Positions 17,365-26,195 of a stretch of DNA of 64,000 nt are shown piece by piece. The notes under the pieces are model-generated. The model saw only the letters and a program-made list of their open reading frames with translations. It ran no database searches and was not told where the DNA came from. The position numbers were made by a program, and so were the translations under genes. Positions within the stretch are counted from its first letter, which is position 1. Each line of letters begins with the position of its first letter. The stretch is from Caryophanales bacterium UBA6259 (GTDB lineage Bacteria > Bacillota > Bacilli > Tepidibacillales > Tepidibacillaceae), in assembly GCA_002441135.1 (NCBI GenBank), contig DJVJ01000038.1, forward strand, positions 51,756 to 115,755, written 5' to 3'.

Positions 17365-18729
17365 ATGGCTACCAAAGTATTAATGCCCCAATTAGGAGAA
17401 AGTGTTACTGAGGGAACAATTACAAGATGGTTAAAGCAGGTTGGAGATTCTGTTAATAAATATGAACCTCTTTGCGAGGTTGAAACTGATAAGGTAACAG
17501 CAGAGGTTCCTGCAACGGTTAGTGGAACAGTTATTGAGATAGTAGTGGAAGAGGGAACAACGGTAGAGGTTGGTAAGTTAATTTGTCATATTCAAGAGCA
17601 GGGAAGTGTAGAAGAGACGACAGAGACGTTACCTATTGAAACCAAAGATACTGAAAAGGAACAAGAAAAGGTTTCAGAAAACGCTCAACAGGATAAAAAA
17701 TTGAACCCTCATTTAAATAGGGATGAACAAAGTAACGTACGGTACTCCCCAGCCGTTTTGAGGATTGCACAGGAAAATAATGTAGACTTAACTCAAATTC
17801 AAGGAACTGGACTTGGTAGAAGAATTACAAGAAAAGATGTCTTGAGTTATATCGAAAATGGATTACCAGTGTTAAAAGTAGATCAAACATTGGCTTCAAA
17901 AGACCAAATGAAAAAACAACAGCCAGAAACTAAAAAAGTATTAAATCAGGAAAGTGAATCAAAAGAAGTGAAGATAAGTCCAGCAGAAAATGAGGCTGGA
18001 ATAAAAATAGATAATCTAAAAGTGGAAGCTGGAGATCAAGAGATTGTAGTAAACAATGTACGTAAAACAATCGCAAAAAGAATGGTACAAAGTAAAAATG
18101 AAGCCCCACATGCTTGGTTAACTGTTGAGGCCGATGTTAGTGATTTAGTTTTATACCGGAATAAAATAAAAAACGACTTTAAGAAAAAAGAGAATTTTAA
18201 TTTAACCTATTTACCTTTTTTCATTAAGGCAGTCGTTGAAGGATTAAAGGAATATCCAATTGTGAATTCTGTTTGGGCAGAAGATCGAATTCTTTTAAAG
18301 AAACGGATTAATATTTCTATTGCTGTAGCTACAGAGGATGCATTATTTGTTCCTGTAATACAGGATGCAGACCAAAAGAGTATCTATGGTATAGCAAAAG
18401 CAATAGATGAACTTGCTCAAAAAACACGAGAAGGAAAATTGACTATAACGGATTTGCAAGATGGAACTTTTACAGTGAATAATACAGGCACCTTTGGTTC
18501 GATTCTTTCAGCGCCTATTCTTAATTCGCCACAGGCTGGGATAATCACGATGGAGTCCATTGTAAAACGACCAGTGGTATATCAAGATATGATTGCTGTG
18601 AGATCAATGGTTAATCTGTGTATGTCACTTGACCATCGTGTTCTAGACGGTCTTGTCGCTGGCCGATTTATTCAATCGGTTAAACAGAAATTAGAAGATA
18701 TGGGTAAAAAGGAAGTTTCTATTTACTAA
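17365..18729 (+). CDS. bkdB: Branched-chain 2-oxoacid dehydrogenase E2 (dihydrolipoamide acyltransferase)
   Basis: 454 aa. One N-terminal lipoyl domain (residues 1-78) with the lipoylated lysine at K43 in EVETDKVTAE. A charged linker, a peripheral-subunit-binding domain (about 125-160, SPAVLRIAQENNVDL) and a second linker follow, then the catalytic acyltransferase domain with SLDHRVLDG near the C-terminus. It is the core of the complex and passes the acyl group to CoA. A strong terminator follows, so the operon ends here. Confidence 0.95.
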   Translation: MATKVLMPQLGESVTEGTITRWLKQVGDSVNKYEPLCEVETDKVTAEVPATVSGTVIEIVVEEGTTVEVGKLICHIQEQGSVEETTETLPIETKDTEKEQEKVSENAQQDKKLNPHLNRDEQSNVRYSPAVLRIAQENNVDLTQIQGTGLGRRITRKDVLSYIENGLPVLKVDQTLASKDQMKKQQPETKKVLNQESESKEVKISPAENEAGIKIDNLKVEAGDQEIVVNNVRKTIAKRMVQSKNEAPHAWLTVEADVSDLVLYRNKIKNDFKKKENFNLTYLPFFIKAVVEGLKEYPIVNSVWAEDRILLKKRINISIAVATEDALFVPVIQDADQKSIYGIAKAIDELAQKTREGKLTITDLQDGTFTVNNTGTFGSILSAPILNSPQAGIITMESIVKRPVVYQDMIAVRSMVNLCMSLDHRVLDGLVAGRFIQSVKQKLEDMGKKEVSIY

Positions 18730-18745
18730 GATAAATATAAGTGCT

Positions 18746-18788
18746 AAAAAGCTGCTAACAATCATAAATTGTTTAGCGGCTTTTTTTT
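18746..18788 (+). terminator. Terminator at the end of the bkd operon
   Basis: AAAAAGCTGCTAACAAT (18746-18762) pairs with ATTGTTTAGCGGCTTTTT (18768-18785) with one looped-out base and one G-U pair, followed by more Ts. Confidence 0.9.
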
Positions 18789-18910
18789 AAACATTATTTT
18801 TTGAATTTTTATATTTTTCCAATTTTAAGAAGGATAAATATGTTAAAATATTGAATAAAATTAATGTTAAGTATATTTAGAATTTTATAAATAGTGAGTG
18901 GAGGGTTTTT

Positions 18911-20569
18911 ATGGGGGATGAGGTTTTATTTGAGCAATTAAAACGGTGGCAAGAAAAGACGGAGGCTCAAACGCGGCGATTTCCAGAGCGGGAAAATGAA
19001 TTTAAAACCAGCTCAAAGATACCGGTAGAAAGATTGTATACATTTGTAAATAACAAAGAGGGCTTCAATTATTTAGAAAAATTAAATTTTCCTGGGGAAT
19101 ACCCATATACTAGAGGAATTCAATCCACAATGTATCGAGGAAAATTTTGGACAATGAGACAATATGCAGGATTTTCGTCTGCAGAAGAATCAAATCAACG
19201 TTACAAGTATTTACTTGAACAAGGACAAACAGGTTTAAGTGTTGCTTTTGATTTACCGACTCAGCTTGGTTACGATTCTGATGATTCCCATGCAAAAGGG
19301 GAAGTTGGTAAAGTAGGTGTAGCAATTGATTCCTTGAAGGATATGGAAATTTTATTGAAAGATATACCTTTAGATAAAGTAAGTACCTCCATGACCATTA
19401 ATGCACCTGCAGCTATACTGTTGTCCATGTATATTGCCGTTGCTGAAAAGCAAGGAGTTACTCCAGAAAAATTAACAGGAACCATCCAGAATGATATTTT
19501 AAAAGAATATGTGGCAAGAGGTACCTATATTTTCCCACCTAAACAGTCAATGAGGTTAATTACAAATATATTCCAATATTGTTCAACATCGCTACCTAAA
19601 TGGAATACCATTAGCATTAGTGGCTATCATATCCGTGAAGCAGGTTCTACTGCAGTCCAAGAAGTAGCCTTTACACTAGCTAATGCTATAGCTTACGTAG
19701 AAAGTTCAATTGCTGCAGGATTAGATGTTGATGAATTTGCTCCTAGATTAGCTTTTTTCTTTAATTCCCACAATAACTTCTTTGAAGAAATCGCCAAATT
19801 CCGTGCTGCTCGTCGAATATGGGCAAAATTAATGAAAAACCGTTTTAAAGCAAAAAACTCTAAGTCGTTACAACTAAGGTTTCATACTCAAACTGCTGGC
19901 TCTACCTTGACTGCTCAGCAACCAGATAACAATATTGTGCGTGTTGCTCTTCAAGCACTAGCCGCTGTTTTAGGAGGTACCCAAAGCCTTCATACCAATT
20001 CAAGAGACGAAGCATTGGCATTACCAACAGAGCATTCCGCTAGAATTGCATTACGGACCCAGCAAATTATTGCTTATGAAAGTGGTGTAGCAGATACTGT
20101 AGATCCGTTAGGTGGCTCTTACTATGTGGAAGCATTAACTGATGAAATAGAGAGCCAGGTAGAGGCCTATATTCAAAAAATTGATGAGCTTGGTGGTGCC
20201 GTAGCAGCTATTGAACAGGGGTATATTCAAGGTGAAATACATAAGGCAGCATATGATTATCAATTAGAGATTGAAAAGAACGAACGGACTATTGTTGGTC
20301 TAAATGCATTTCAAATTGATAATGATCTAAAACCAGAATTGTTAAGAGTAGATTCTACTGTATCAAAATTGCAAGTGGATAAACTAAAGGAATTGAGAGA
20401 GACAAGAGATAATCAACAAATAGAACAAGCACTAACAAATCTAAAGGAAGCAGCGTACACAGATGCTAACCTTATGCCTTACATATTAACCGCTGTAAAA
20501 TCTTATGCAACTTTAGGGGAAATAAGCAATGTTTTAAGAGAAGTATTTGGTGAATATCAGCCAAGTTAA
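18911..20569 (+). CDS. mcmA: Methylmalonyl-CoA mutase catalytic (large) subunit
   Basis: 552 aa TIM-barrel subunit of a two-protein B12 mutase; the B12-binding domain is in the next gene. Residues that set substrate choice look like those of methylmalonyl-CoA mutase: Tyr85 in TMRQYAGF and Arg203 in YVARGTYIFPP align, by memory, with the tyrosine and arginine that bind the methylmalonyl carboxylate. His240 in ISISGYHIREAG is the expected catalytic histidine. Isobutyryl-CoA mutase would have Phe and Gln at the first two sites. It interconverts (R)-methylmalonyl-CoA and succinyl-CoA in propionyl-CoA metabolism from valine and isoleucine. Confidence 0.92.
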   Translation: MGDEVLFEQLKRWQEKTEAQTRRFPERENEFKTSSKIPVERLYTFVNNKEGFNYLEKLNFPGEYPYTRGIQSTMYRGKFWTMRQYAGFSSAEESNQRYKYLLEQGQTGLSVAFDLPTQLGYDSDDSHAKGEVGKVGVAIDSLKDMEILLKDIPLDKVSTSMTINAPAAILLSMYIAVAEKQGVTPEKLTGTIQNDILKEYVARGTYIFPPKQSMRLITNIFQYCSTSLPKWNTISISGYHIREAGSTAVQEVAFTLANAIAYVESSIAAGLDVDEFAPRLAFFFNSHNNFFEEIAKFRAARRIWAKLMKNRFKAKNSKSLQLRFHTQTAGSTLTAQQPDNNIVRVALQALAAVLGGTQSLHTNSRDEALALPTEHSARIALRTQQIIAYESGVADTVDPLGGSYYVEALTDEIESQVEAYIQKIDELGGAVAAIEQGYIQGEIHKAAYDYQLEIEKNERTIVGLNAFQIDNDLKPELLRVDSTVSKLQVDKLKELRETRDNQQIEQALTNLKEAAYTDANLMPYILTAVKSYATLGEISNVLREVFGEYQPS

Positions 20570-20581
20570 GGAGGGATAAAA

Positions 20582-21406
20582 GTGGAGAAAAAAATAAGAG
20601 TGTTAGTAGCAAAGCCTGGCTTAGATGGTCATGATCGTGGTGCCTTAGTAATTGCTCAAGGTTTAAGGGATGCAGGTATGGAAGTGATATATACCGGATT
20701 AAGACAAACACCAGAGCAAATCGTGGCAACCGCAATTCAAGAAGACGTAGATTGTATCGGGTTATCTATTCTTTCTGGAGCCCATAATGAACTGTTTCCT
20801 GAAGTCATTCAATTACTTAAAGCACAACAAGCAGATGATATTTTAGTAATTGGTGGGGGAGTAATTCCAGATGAAGATATACCTTTCTTAAAGGAGCAAG
20901 GAGTAGCAGAAATATTTACACCAGGTGCTCCAATTTCAGAAATTGCCGATTATATTAAACAAAGGGTAGCACCTCAACCTAATTCAGTTAATAAACAATC
21001 AGAGGTACATAAAATCGATCATATCGGTATCGCTGTAGAAAATCTAGAGCAATCCATCAGCTTTTTTAAAAATATACTCGGATTAACATTTATAGGAACA
21101 GAAGAGGTAATGGGAGAAGGAGTAAGAGTTGCCTTTTTTAAAATAGGTGATGTAAAAATTGAATTGCTTGAAGCACTTAATCAGGAGAGTCCAATATACA
21201 AGCACATTGAAAAAAAAGGGGAAGGAATCCATCATATTGCCTTTGAGGTTAATAATATTCTTTATCAATTTGAATATATGAACGAACTGCAAATTCCTTT
21301 ATTACAAGAGCAACCGAAGGATGGTGCGCACGGTAAAAAAATAGGCTTTATCCATCCAAAGGCTTCCCACAAAGTATTAATTGAGTTTTGTGAGAAGAGC
21401 AAATAA
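20582..21406 (+). CDS. Fusion of B12-binding mutase subunit and methylmalonyl-CoA epimerase
   Basis: 274 aa with two recognisable parts. Residues 1-132 are a cobalamin-binding domain: DGHDRG (the DxHxxG motif whose histidine ligates cobalt), LSILSGAHN and VIGGGVIPDEDI. After a short polar linker (about 132-141), residues 142-274 match methylmalonyl-CoA epimerase (VOC fold): IDHIGIAVENLEQSISFFKNILG, GEGIHHIAFEV and a final HPKASHKVLIEF. These activities are separate proteins in most bacteria I know. The start is GTG 20582 with GGAGGG upstream, and no stop or frameshift lies between the parts. It should both complete the mutase and supply its (R)-substrate. Confidence 0.88.
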   Translation: MEKKIRVLVAKPGLDGHDRGALVIAQGLRDAGMEVIYTGLRQTPEQIVATAIQEDVDCIGLSILSGAHNELFPEVIQLLKAQQADDILVIGGGVIPDEDIPFLKEQGVAEIFTPGAPISEIADYIKQRVAPQPNSVNKQSEVHKIDHIGIAVENLEQSISFFKNILGLTFIGTEEVMGEGVRVAFFKIGDVKIELLEALNQESPIYKHIEKKGEGIHHIAFEVNNILYQFEYMNELQIPLLQEQPKDGAHGKKIGFIHPKASHKVLIEFCEKSK

Positions 21407-21465
21407 ATTCCAAAAAATTTTAAGTAGATAAATTGAAGATGAAATAGGAAGAGGGGAAATGGCGG

Positions 21466-23010
21466 ATGTTTGAAAAAGTATTACAAGAATTGGACGAGAG
21501 AAAAAGAAAAGTAGAACTTGGTGGTGGAGAAAAGAGAATCCAAGCCCAACATGATCGGGGAAAATTAACGGCTAGAGAAAGAATTGAGATTTTAGTTGAC
21601 GATGGAAGCTTTGTAGAATTAAATCCATTTATAGAACATCGAAGCACACTTTTTGGAATGGATAAGTTAGAGTCTCCTGGTGAAGGGGTTGTAACAGGCT
21701 ATGGAAAGATTCATGGTAGAGGGGTTTATATCTTTTCTCAGGATTTCACAGTATTTGGTGGAGCATTAGGTGAAATGCACTCCAAAAAAATCACCAATAT
21801 TATGGATTTAGCAGCAAAAAATGGTTGCCCTGTCATTGGGCTAAATGATTCGGGTGGTGCTAGAATTCAAGAAGGTGTTGTTTCCCTTGATGCATATGGC
21901 CAGATTTTTTATCGGAATTCCATTTATTCTGGTGTAATTCCGCAAATATCAGTAATTATGGGACCAAGCGCTGGTGGAGCGGTTTATTCTCCAGCAATTA
22001 CTGATTTTGTATTGATGGTAGAAAAAACAAGTAAAATGTTTATCACTGGACCAAAGGTAATTGAAACAGTTACCGGAGAAAAAATTTCTGCAGAGGATTT
22101 AGGTGGAGCTAAGGTTCATTCCACGGTAAGTGGTAATGCCCATTTTACTGCTGAAACAGAATATGAAGCATTAGAACAGGTAAGAAAACTAATCAGCTTT
22201 TTACCTCAAAATAATTTAGAGGATCCTCCACGAGTATATGCGAAAGAGGAAGACGATTGGAGAGAAGATCTGTTAAATGTAGTTCCTATAGAAGGAACAA
22301 AGGTATATGATATTAGGAATGTAATCCATCATATTGTGGATAATGAAGACTTCATGGAGGTACATGCTAATTTTGCAAGAAATATAGTTGTTGGCTTTGG
22401 ACGGATTGGTGGTGCTAGCGTAGGAATTGTAGCGAATCAACCAAAGGTGATGGCAGGTGGATTAGATATTGACTCTGCTGATAAATTAGCAAGATTTGTA
22501 CGTTTCTGTGATTCTTTTAATATTCCTTTGATAACATTCGAGGATGTGACCGGATTCTTTCCAGGAATTAAACAAGAGCATGGAGGAATTATCCGTCATG
22601 GTGCAAAAATTTTATATGCCTATTCCGAGGCAACCGTTCCAAGAATAACAGTCATCGTAAGAAAAGCTTATGGTGGAGCTTATGTGGCTTTAAACAGTAA
22701 ATCTATTGGTGCAGATTTGGTTTATGCATGGCCTAATGCAGAAATAGCTGTTATGGGGCCAGAAGGGGCGGCAAATATTATCTTTGCCAAGGAAATTGAC
22801 GAGAGCGAGGATCCTGTAGCCACTAGAGCAAAGAAAATTGCAGAATATCGAGAGAAGTTTGCAAATCCTTATGTTGCTTCTTCCATGGGAATGGTGGATG
22901 ATGTTATCGACCCACGAGAAACAAGGATTAAATTAAAGCAAGCATTAGATATGTTAAAAAATAAACGGGATACTCGACCTCCTAAAAAACACGGAAATAT
23001 CCCACTATAA
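21466..23010 (+). CDS. Acyl-CoA carboxyltransferase (propionyl/methylmalonyl-CoA type)
   Basis: 514 aa member of the carboxyltransferase family shared by propionyl-CoA carboxylase beta and methylmalonyl-CoA decarboxylase alpha subunits. Crotonase-type oxyanion regions are visible: GLNDSGGARIQEGV and GPSAGGAVYSP in the N-half, TFEDVTGFFPGIKQEHGGIIRHGAK and RKAYGGAYVA in the C-half. Biotin carboxylase and biotin-carrier genes are not in the window, so direction and partner are unclear. The position next to the mutase/epimerase genes fits methylmalonyl-CoA as substrate or product. It corresponds to yqjD in B. subtilis by context. Confidence 0.85.
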   Translation: MFEKVLQELDERKRKVELGGGEKRIQAQHDRGKLTARERIEILVDDGSFVELNPFIEHRSTLFGMDKLESPGEGVVTGYGKIHGRGVYIFSQDFTVFGGALGEMHSKKITNIMDLAAKNGCPVIGLNDSGGARIQEGVVSLDAYGQIFYRNSIYSGVIPQISVIMGPSAGGAVYSPAITDFVLMVEKTSKMFITGPKVIETVTGEKISAEDLGGAKVHSTVSGNAHFTAETEYEALEQVRKLISFLPQNNLEDPPRVYAKEEDDWREDLLNVVPIEGTKVYDIRNVIHHIVDNEDFMEVHANFARNIVVGFGRIGGASVGIVANQPKVMAGGLDIDSADKLARFVRFCDSFNIPLITFEDVTGFFPGIKQEHGGIIRHGAKILYAYSEATVPRITVIVRKAYGGAYVALNSKSIGADLVYAWPNAEIAVMGPEGAANIIFAKEIDESEDPVATRAKKIAEYREKFANPYVASSMGMVDDVIDPRETRIKLKQALDMLKNKRDTRPPKKHGNIPL

Positions 23011-23050
23011 TATTGTTAATAGATTTTTAGCGTGTTAGGAGGGGATTAAA

Positions 23051-23254
23051 GTGAATCAAGGTCAAGAGTACTTTGTAAGTAGAGAAAAAGGAAATGTCAC
23101 TTTTATTAAGGGGCCAAGAGATTTTTCTACTTGGCGATATAATAGTAGACAGAAGCTTGCCAATCAAAGAAAGGTTCTTAATCCAGCAGAAAAGAAACGT
23201 CCTTTCTGGTGTTTGCGACACCTTCATGATAAAATGTTTGATATGAGAATGTAA
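23051..23254 (+). CDS. Small basic protein of unknown function (67 aa)
   Basis: GTG start at 23051 with AGGAGGGG 8 nt upstream gives a 67-residue protein rich in Lys and Arg, with no membrane segment or signal peptide. One Cys (FWCLRHLHD) and two His occur near the C-terminus, too few for an obvious metal site. It lies between the carboxyltransferase and the peptidase genes in the same direction, with short gaps, so it is probably cotranscribed. I do not recognise the family. The strong ribosome-binding site is the main evidence that it is real. Confidence 0.6.
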   Translation: MNQGQEYFVSREKGNVTFIKGPRDFSTWRYNSRQKLANQRKVLNPAEKKRPFWCLRHLHDKMFDMRM

Positions 23255-23284
23255 AAAATTACTTATTTTCATGGAGGTACAAGA

Positions 23285-24409
23285 ATGATTAATCAAGAGC
23301 ACTTGGTTCAACAATTTATAGAATTAGTCCAAATTGACAGTGAAACTGGATTTGAAAGAGGAATTGCAGATGAGCTGAAAAAAAGGTTTACTAATCTTGG
23401 GTTAGAGGTAATAGAAGATAATTCTATCCAACAAACAGGGCATGGTGCAGGGAATCTCGTTGCTACACTGCAGGCTACAGAAGGCTATGAAAATGTTCCA
23501 ACGATTTATTTTACTTCACATATGGATACTGTAACTCCTGGTAATTCTATTAAACCAAAAATAGAAGATGGATATGTGATTTCTGATGGCACTACGATTC
23601 TTGGTAGTGATGATAAGGCTGGAATTGCGGCTATGCTTGAGGCTATCTTGGTACTTAAGGAACAGGGAATTGGCCATGGGAAAGTGCAATTTTTAATTAC
23701 TGTTGGAGAAGAATCGGGTTTGAAAGGATCTAAAAATCTGCAAAAGGACCTTTTGGCTGCAGAATATGGTTTTGCTTTAGACAGTAATGGTCCTGTTGGT
23801 AACGTTATTATAGCTGCTCCAACTCAAGCAAGGATAAAGGCCGTTGTTCACGGAAAAGCTGCACATGCAGGAGTAAATCCTGAGGATGGAATTAGTGCTA
23901 TTCAAGTTGCAAGCTATGCCATTTCAAAAATGCCACTTGGAAGAATAAGTGATGACACTACCGCCAATATTGGCCGTTTTCAAGGTGGAGGGCCTACTAA
24001 TGTTGTTTGCGATCATGTCGAAATTTTAGCAGAGGCACGCAGTTTAGAGGATGAAAAGCTGCAGCAGCAAATAGAAAAAATGCATCAAGCTTTTCAGCTA
24101 GCAGCTGAACATTTCTCAACTACGGTCGATTTTCAAGCGGATGTGATGTATCCGGCATTCCGCTTTGAGGAAGAGCATGAATTAGTTCAATTAACAATGA
24201 AAGCCATTCAAGAGATTGGTAGAGAGCACCAATTACTAGCAAGTGGTGGGGGCAGTGACGCTAATGTGATTAATGGTTATGGAATACCCACAGTAAATCT
24301 TGGGGTAGGCTATGAGAAAATACATACTACCTCTGAGAGAATGCCAATTGCTGAGTTAGTTAAAGCTACAGAGCTAATCATTGCACTGATTAATCAAAGC
24401 AAAAAGTAA
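23285..24409 (+). CDS. M20-family peptidase (YqjE / peptidase T-like)
   Basis: 374 aa zinc aminopeptidase of the peptidase T-like M20 branch. Metal and catalytic motifs are present: TSHMDTVTPG, GSDDKAGIAAMLEA and TVGEESGLKGS, with the dimerisation lid between about residues 185 and 290. A late GGSDANVINGYG supplies a further ligand region. Cytosolic, releasing residues from short peptides. The gene order carboxyltransferase then this peptidase matches yqjD-yqjE of B. subtilis, apart from the extra 67-aa gene. A terminator follows. Confidence 0.88.
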   Translation: MINQEHLVQQFIELVQIDSETGFERGIADELKKRFTNLGLEVIEDNSIQQTGHGAGNLVATLQATEGYENVPTIYFTSHMDTVTPGNSIKPKIEDGYVISDGTTILGSDDKAGIAAMLEAILVLKEQGIGHGKVQFLITVGEESGLKGSKNLQKDLLAAEYGFALDSNGPVGNVIIAAPTQARIKAVVHGKAAHAGVNPEDGISAIQVASYAISKMPLGRISDDTTANIGRFQGGGPTNVVCDHVEILAEARSLEDEKLQQQIEKMHQAFQLAAEHFSTTVDFQADVMYPAFRFEEEHELVQLTMKAIQEIGREHQLLASGGGSDANVINGYGIPTVNLGVGYEKIHTTSERMPIAELVKATELIIALINQSKK

Positions 24410-24445
24410 TGCTTCATCAACATTTGGATTAAAATGCTGGCACAA

Positions 24446-24476
24446 AGGCATGCCTAAATAGGTATGCTTTTTGTTT
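24446..24476 (+). terminator. Terminator after yqjE-like gene
   Basis: GCATGCC (24448-24454) pairs with GGTATGC (24461-24467) with one G-T pair, followed by TTTTTGTTTT. Confidence 0.75.
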
Positions 24477-24508
24477 TACAAATAATTTTTCAAAAAAGTT
24501 ATAGAATG

Positions 24509-24526
24509 ATGAAAAAATTTTTGATA
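24509..24526. promoter_or_regulatory. 18-bp operator candidate upstream of gntK
   Basis: ATGAAAAAATTTTTGATA. The reverse complement of 27128-27145, upstream of the divergent gnd gene, is identical at 17 of 18 positions. The TGAAA-type half with T-rich partner resembles sites of RpiR/MurR-family regulators, and an RpiR gene lies next to gnd. Its right end provides a possible -35 (TTGATA). Confidence 0.6.
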
Positions 24527-24580
24527 ACCTTAAGATAAAGATACACTGTTAACTATATATACAGATAAGGAGCTTACTTG

Positions 24581-26122
24581 ATGAAAAAACAATATGTAGT
24601 CGGAGTTGACATAGGTACGACAAGCACAAAAGCTTTAGTTTACAATGAAAAAGGGGGTATTTTAGGACAGCATGCGGTGGAATATCCTTTTTACACACCC
24701 CATCCGGCTTGGGTTGAGCAAGATCCTGATGAAATATTACATGCGGTGATCACATCGATAAAATATTCTATTGAAAAGTCTGGTATTAATCCGGAAGAGA
24801 TCTTAACTGTCTCGTTTAGCTCTGCAATGCACAGCCTAATTGCGATGGATGATAATGGTAATGCATTAACGAGAAGTATTACTTGGGCAGATAGCCGAGC
24901 TCAAAAGTATGCAGAAGAATTGAAGGCAAATGGGCTTGGAAAGGAAATTTTCTCCCGTACGGGAACCCCGATTCATCCGATGTCGCCATTATTAAAGATC
25001 TTATGGTTTAAGGAAGAAGCTACTGACATTTTTAAACAAACTTCAAAGTATATTTCCATAAAAGAGTATGTTTTTTACCGATTTTTTAAGAAGTACATTG
25101 TCGATTATTCCATTGCCTCTGCTACAGGAATGTTTAATCTTTATGAACTAGACTGGGATCAAGGGGCACTTGATTTATTAGAGCTCTCTATAAGTCAGCT
25201 TTCAAAACCTATGGATACCATTGCATTAGTTGAAGGCTTAGACCCTAAGTATGCGAATAAAATGGGGTTATCTACAGATACTCCATTTACTTTAGGGGCA
25301 AGTGATGGTGTTTTGGCAAACCTAGGAGTTAACGCGATTAAACCAGGAGTTGTTGCAGCTACAATAGGTACAAGTGGCGCAGTGCGAGCGGTTACAAATA
25401 AACCAGTTATTGATCCAAAGCAAAGGTTATTTTGTTATGCATTAACAAGTGATAAATGGGTAGTAGGTGGTGCAATTAATAATGGGGGGATAATGTATCG
25501 ATGGATGCGTGACGAACTTGCTTCAGCAGAAGTTGAAACTGCCAAAAGATTAGGAATTGATCCCTATGAAATATTAGGTCAGATTGCTGAAAACATTCCT
25601 GCTGGATCTGATGGCCTGATATTTTTCCCATTTCTTACTGGGGAAAGAGCACCTGAATGGAATGCTAATGCAAGAGGGATGTTTTTTGGAGTGTCCATTA
25701 TGCATAAAAGGGAGCACATCATACGAGCGGTTCTAGAAGGTGTTATTTATCGAATGAACAGTGTAGCCATTGCTTTAGAGGAATTACTGGGGCCAATCCA
25801 AAAAGTTCAAGCAACTGGTGGTTTTGCGAGATCTACTCTTTGGAGACAAATTATGTCAGATGTAATGAATAAAGAGGTAGAGGTACCCCTAAGTGTAGAA
25901 AGCTCTGCATTTGGAGCGGCATTACTAGGCTTTTATGCAACAGGTAAGATTACTAGCTTAGATATTGTAGATGAACTTATTGAAACAAAGCATACACATC
26001 AACCAATTGCAGACAATGTGATCAAATATCAGGAGCTAATGGAAATATATATACGTGTTTACCATAAAGTGAAGGATGAATTTGATAGCATCGCTAGTTA
26101 TCAAAAAAAATATGTGAAATAG
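24581..26122 (+). CDS. gntK: Gluconokinase, FGGY family
   Basis: 513 aa sugar kinase phosphorylating gluconate to 6-phosphogluconate. The ATP-binding GVDIGTTSTKAL begins the protein, and the C-terminal FGGY domain has GVIYRMNSVA and ATGGFARSTLWRQIMSD. Length and sequence look like the Bacillus-type GntK. A TTG three bases upstream is in frame, but ATG 24581 has the better-spaced AAGGAG. The convergent gnd gene encodes the next enzyme of the pathway, and both carry the same operator-like element. No gluconate permease is adjacent; the TRAP systems downstream may serve. Confidence 0.9.
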   Translation: MKKQYVVGVDIGTTSTKALVYNEKGGILGQHAVEYPFYTPHPAWVEQDPDEILHAVITSIKYSIEKSGINPEEILTVSFSSAMHSLIAMDDNGNALTRSITWADSRAQKYAEELKANGLGKEIFSRTGTPIHPMSPLLKILWFKEEATDIFKQTSKYISIKEYVFYRFFKKYIVDYSIASATGMFNLYELDWDQGALDLLELSISQLSKPMDTIALVEGLDPKYANKMGLSTDTPFTLGASDGVLANLGVNAIKPGVVAATIGTSGAVRAVTNKPVIDPKQRLFCYALTSDKWVVGGAINNGGIMYRWMRDELASAEVETAKRLGIDPYEILGQIAENIPAGSDGLIFFPFLTGERAPEWNANARGMFFGVSIMHKREHIIRAVLEGVIYRMNSVAIALEELLGPIQKVQATGGFARSTLWRQIMSDVMNKEVEVPLSVESSAFGAALLGFYATGKITSLDIVDELIETKHTHQPIADNVIKYQELMEIYIRVYHKVKDEFDSIASYQKKYVK

Positions 26123-26132
26123 ATTAAAAAAC

Positions 26133-26176
26133 GGCTAATTCTAAATGTCAGAAGACATTTGAAAATTAGCCCTTTT
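26133..26176. terminator. Bidirectional terminator between gntK and gnd
   Basis: GGCTAATT (26133-26140) pairs with AATTAGCC (26164-26171), with an inner AAATGTC/GACATTT stem and a T run after it on the + strand and A-rich sequence before it. It can serve both converging genes. Confidence 0.85.
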
Positions 26177-26195
26177 TAGTGTTTTATTATTGTTT

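Noticed and set aside
18911..20569. Isobutyryl-CoA mutase instead of methylmalonyl-CoA mutase
   Set aside because: The carboxylate-binding Tyr (RQYAGF) and Arg (VARGTY) of methylmalonyl-CoA mutase are kept; isobutyryl-CoA mutase has Phe and Gln there.
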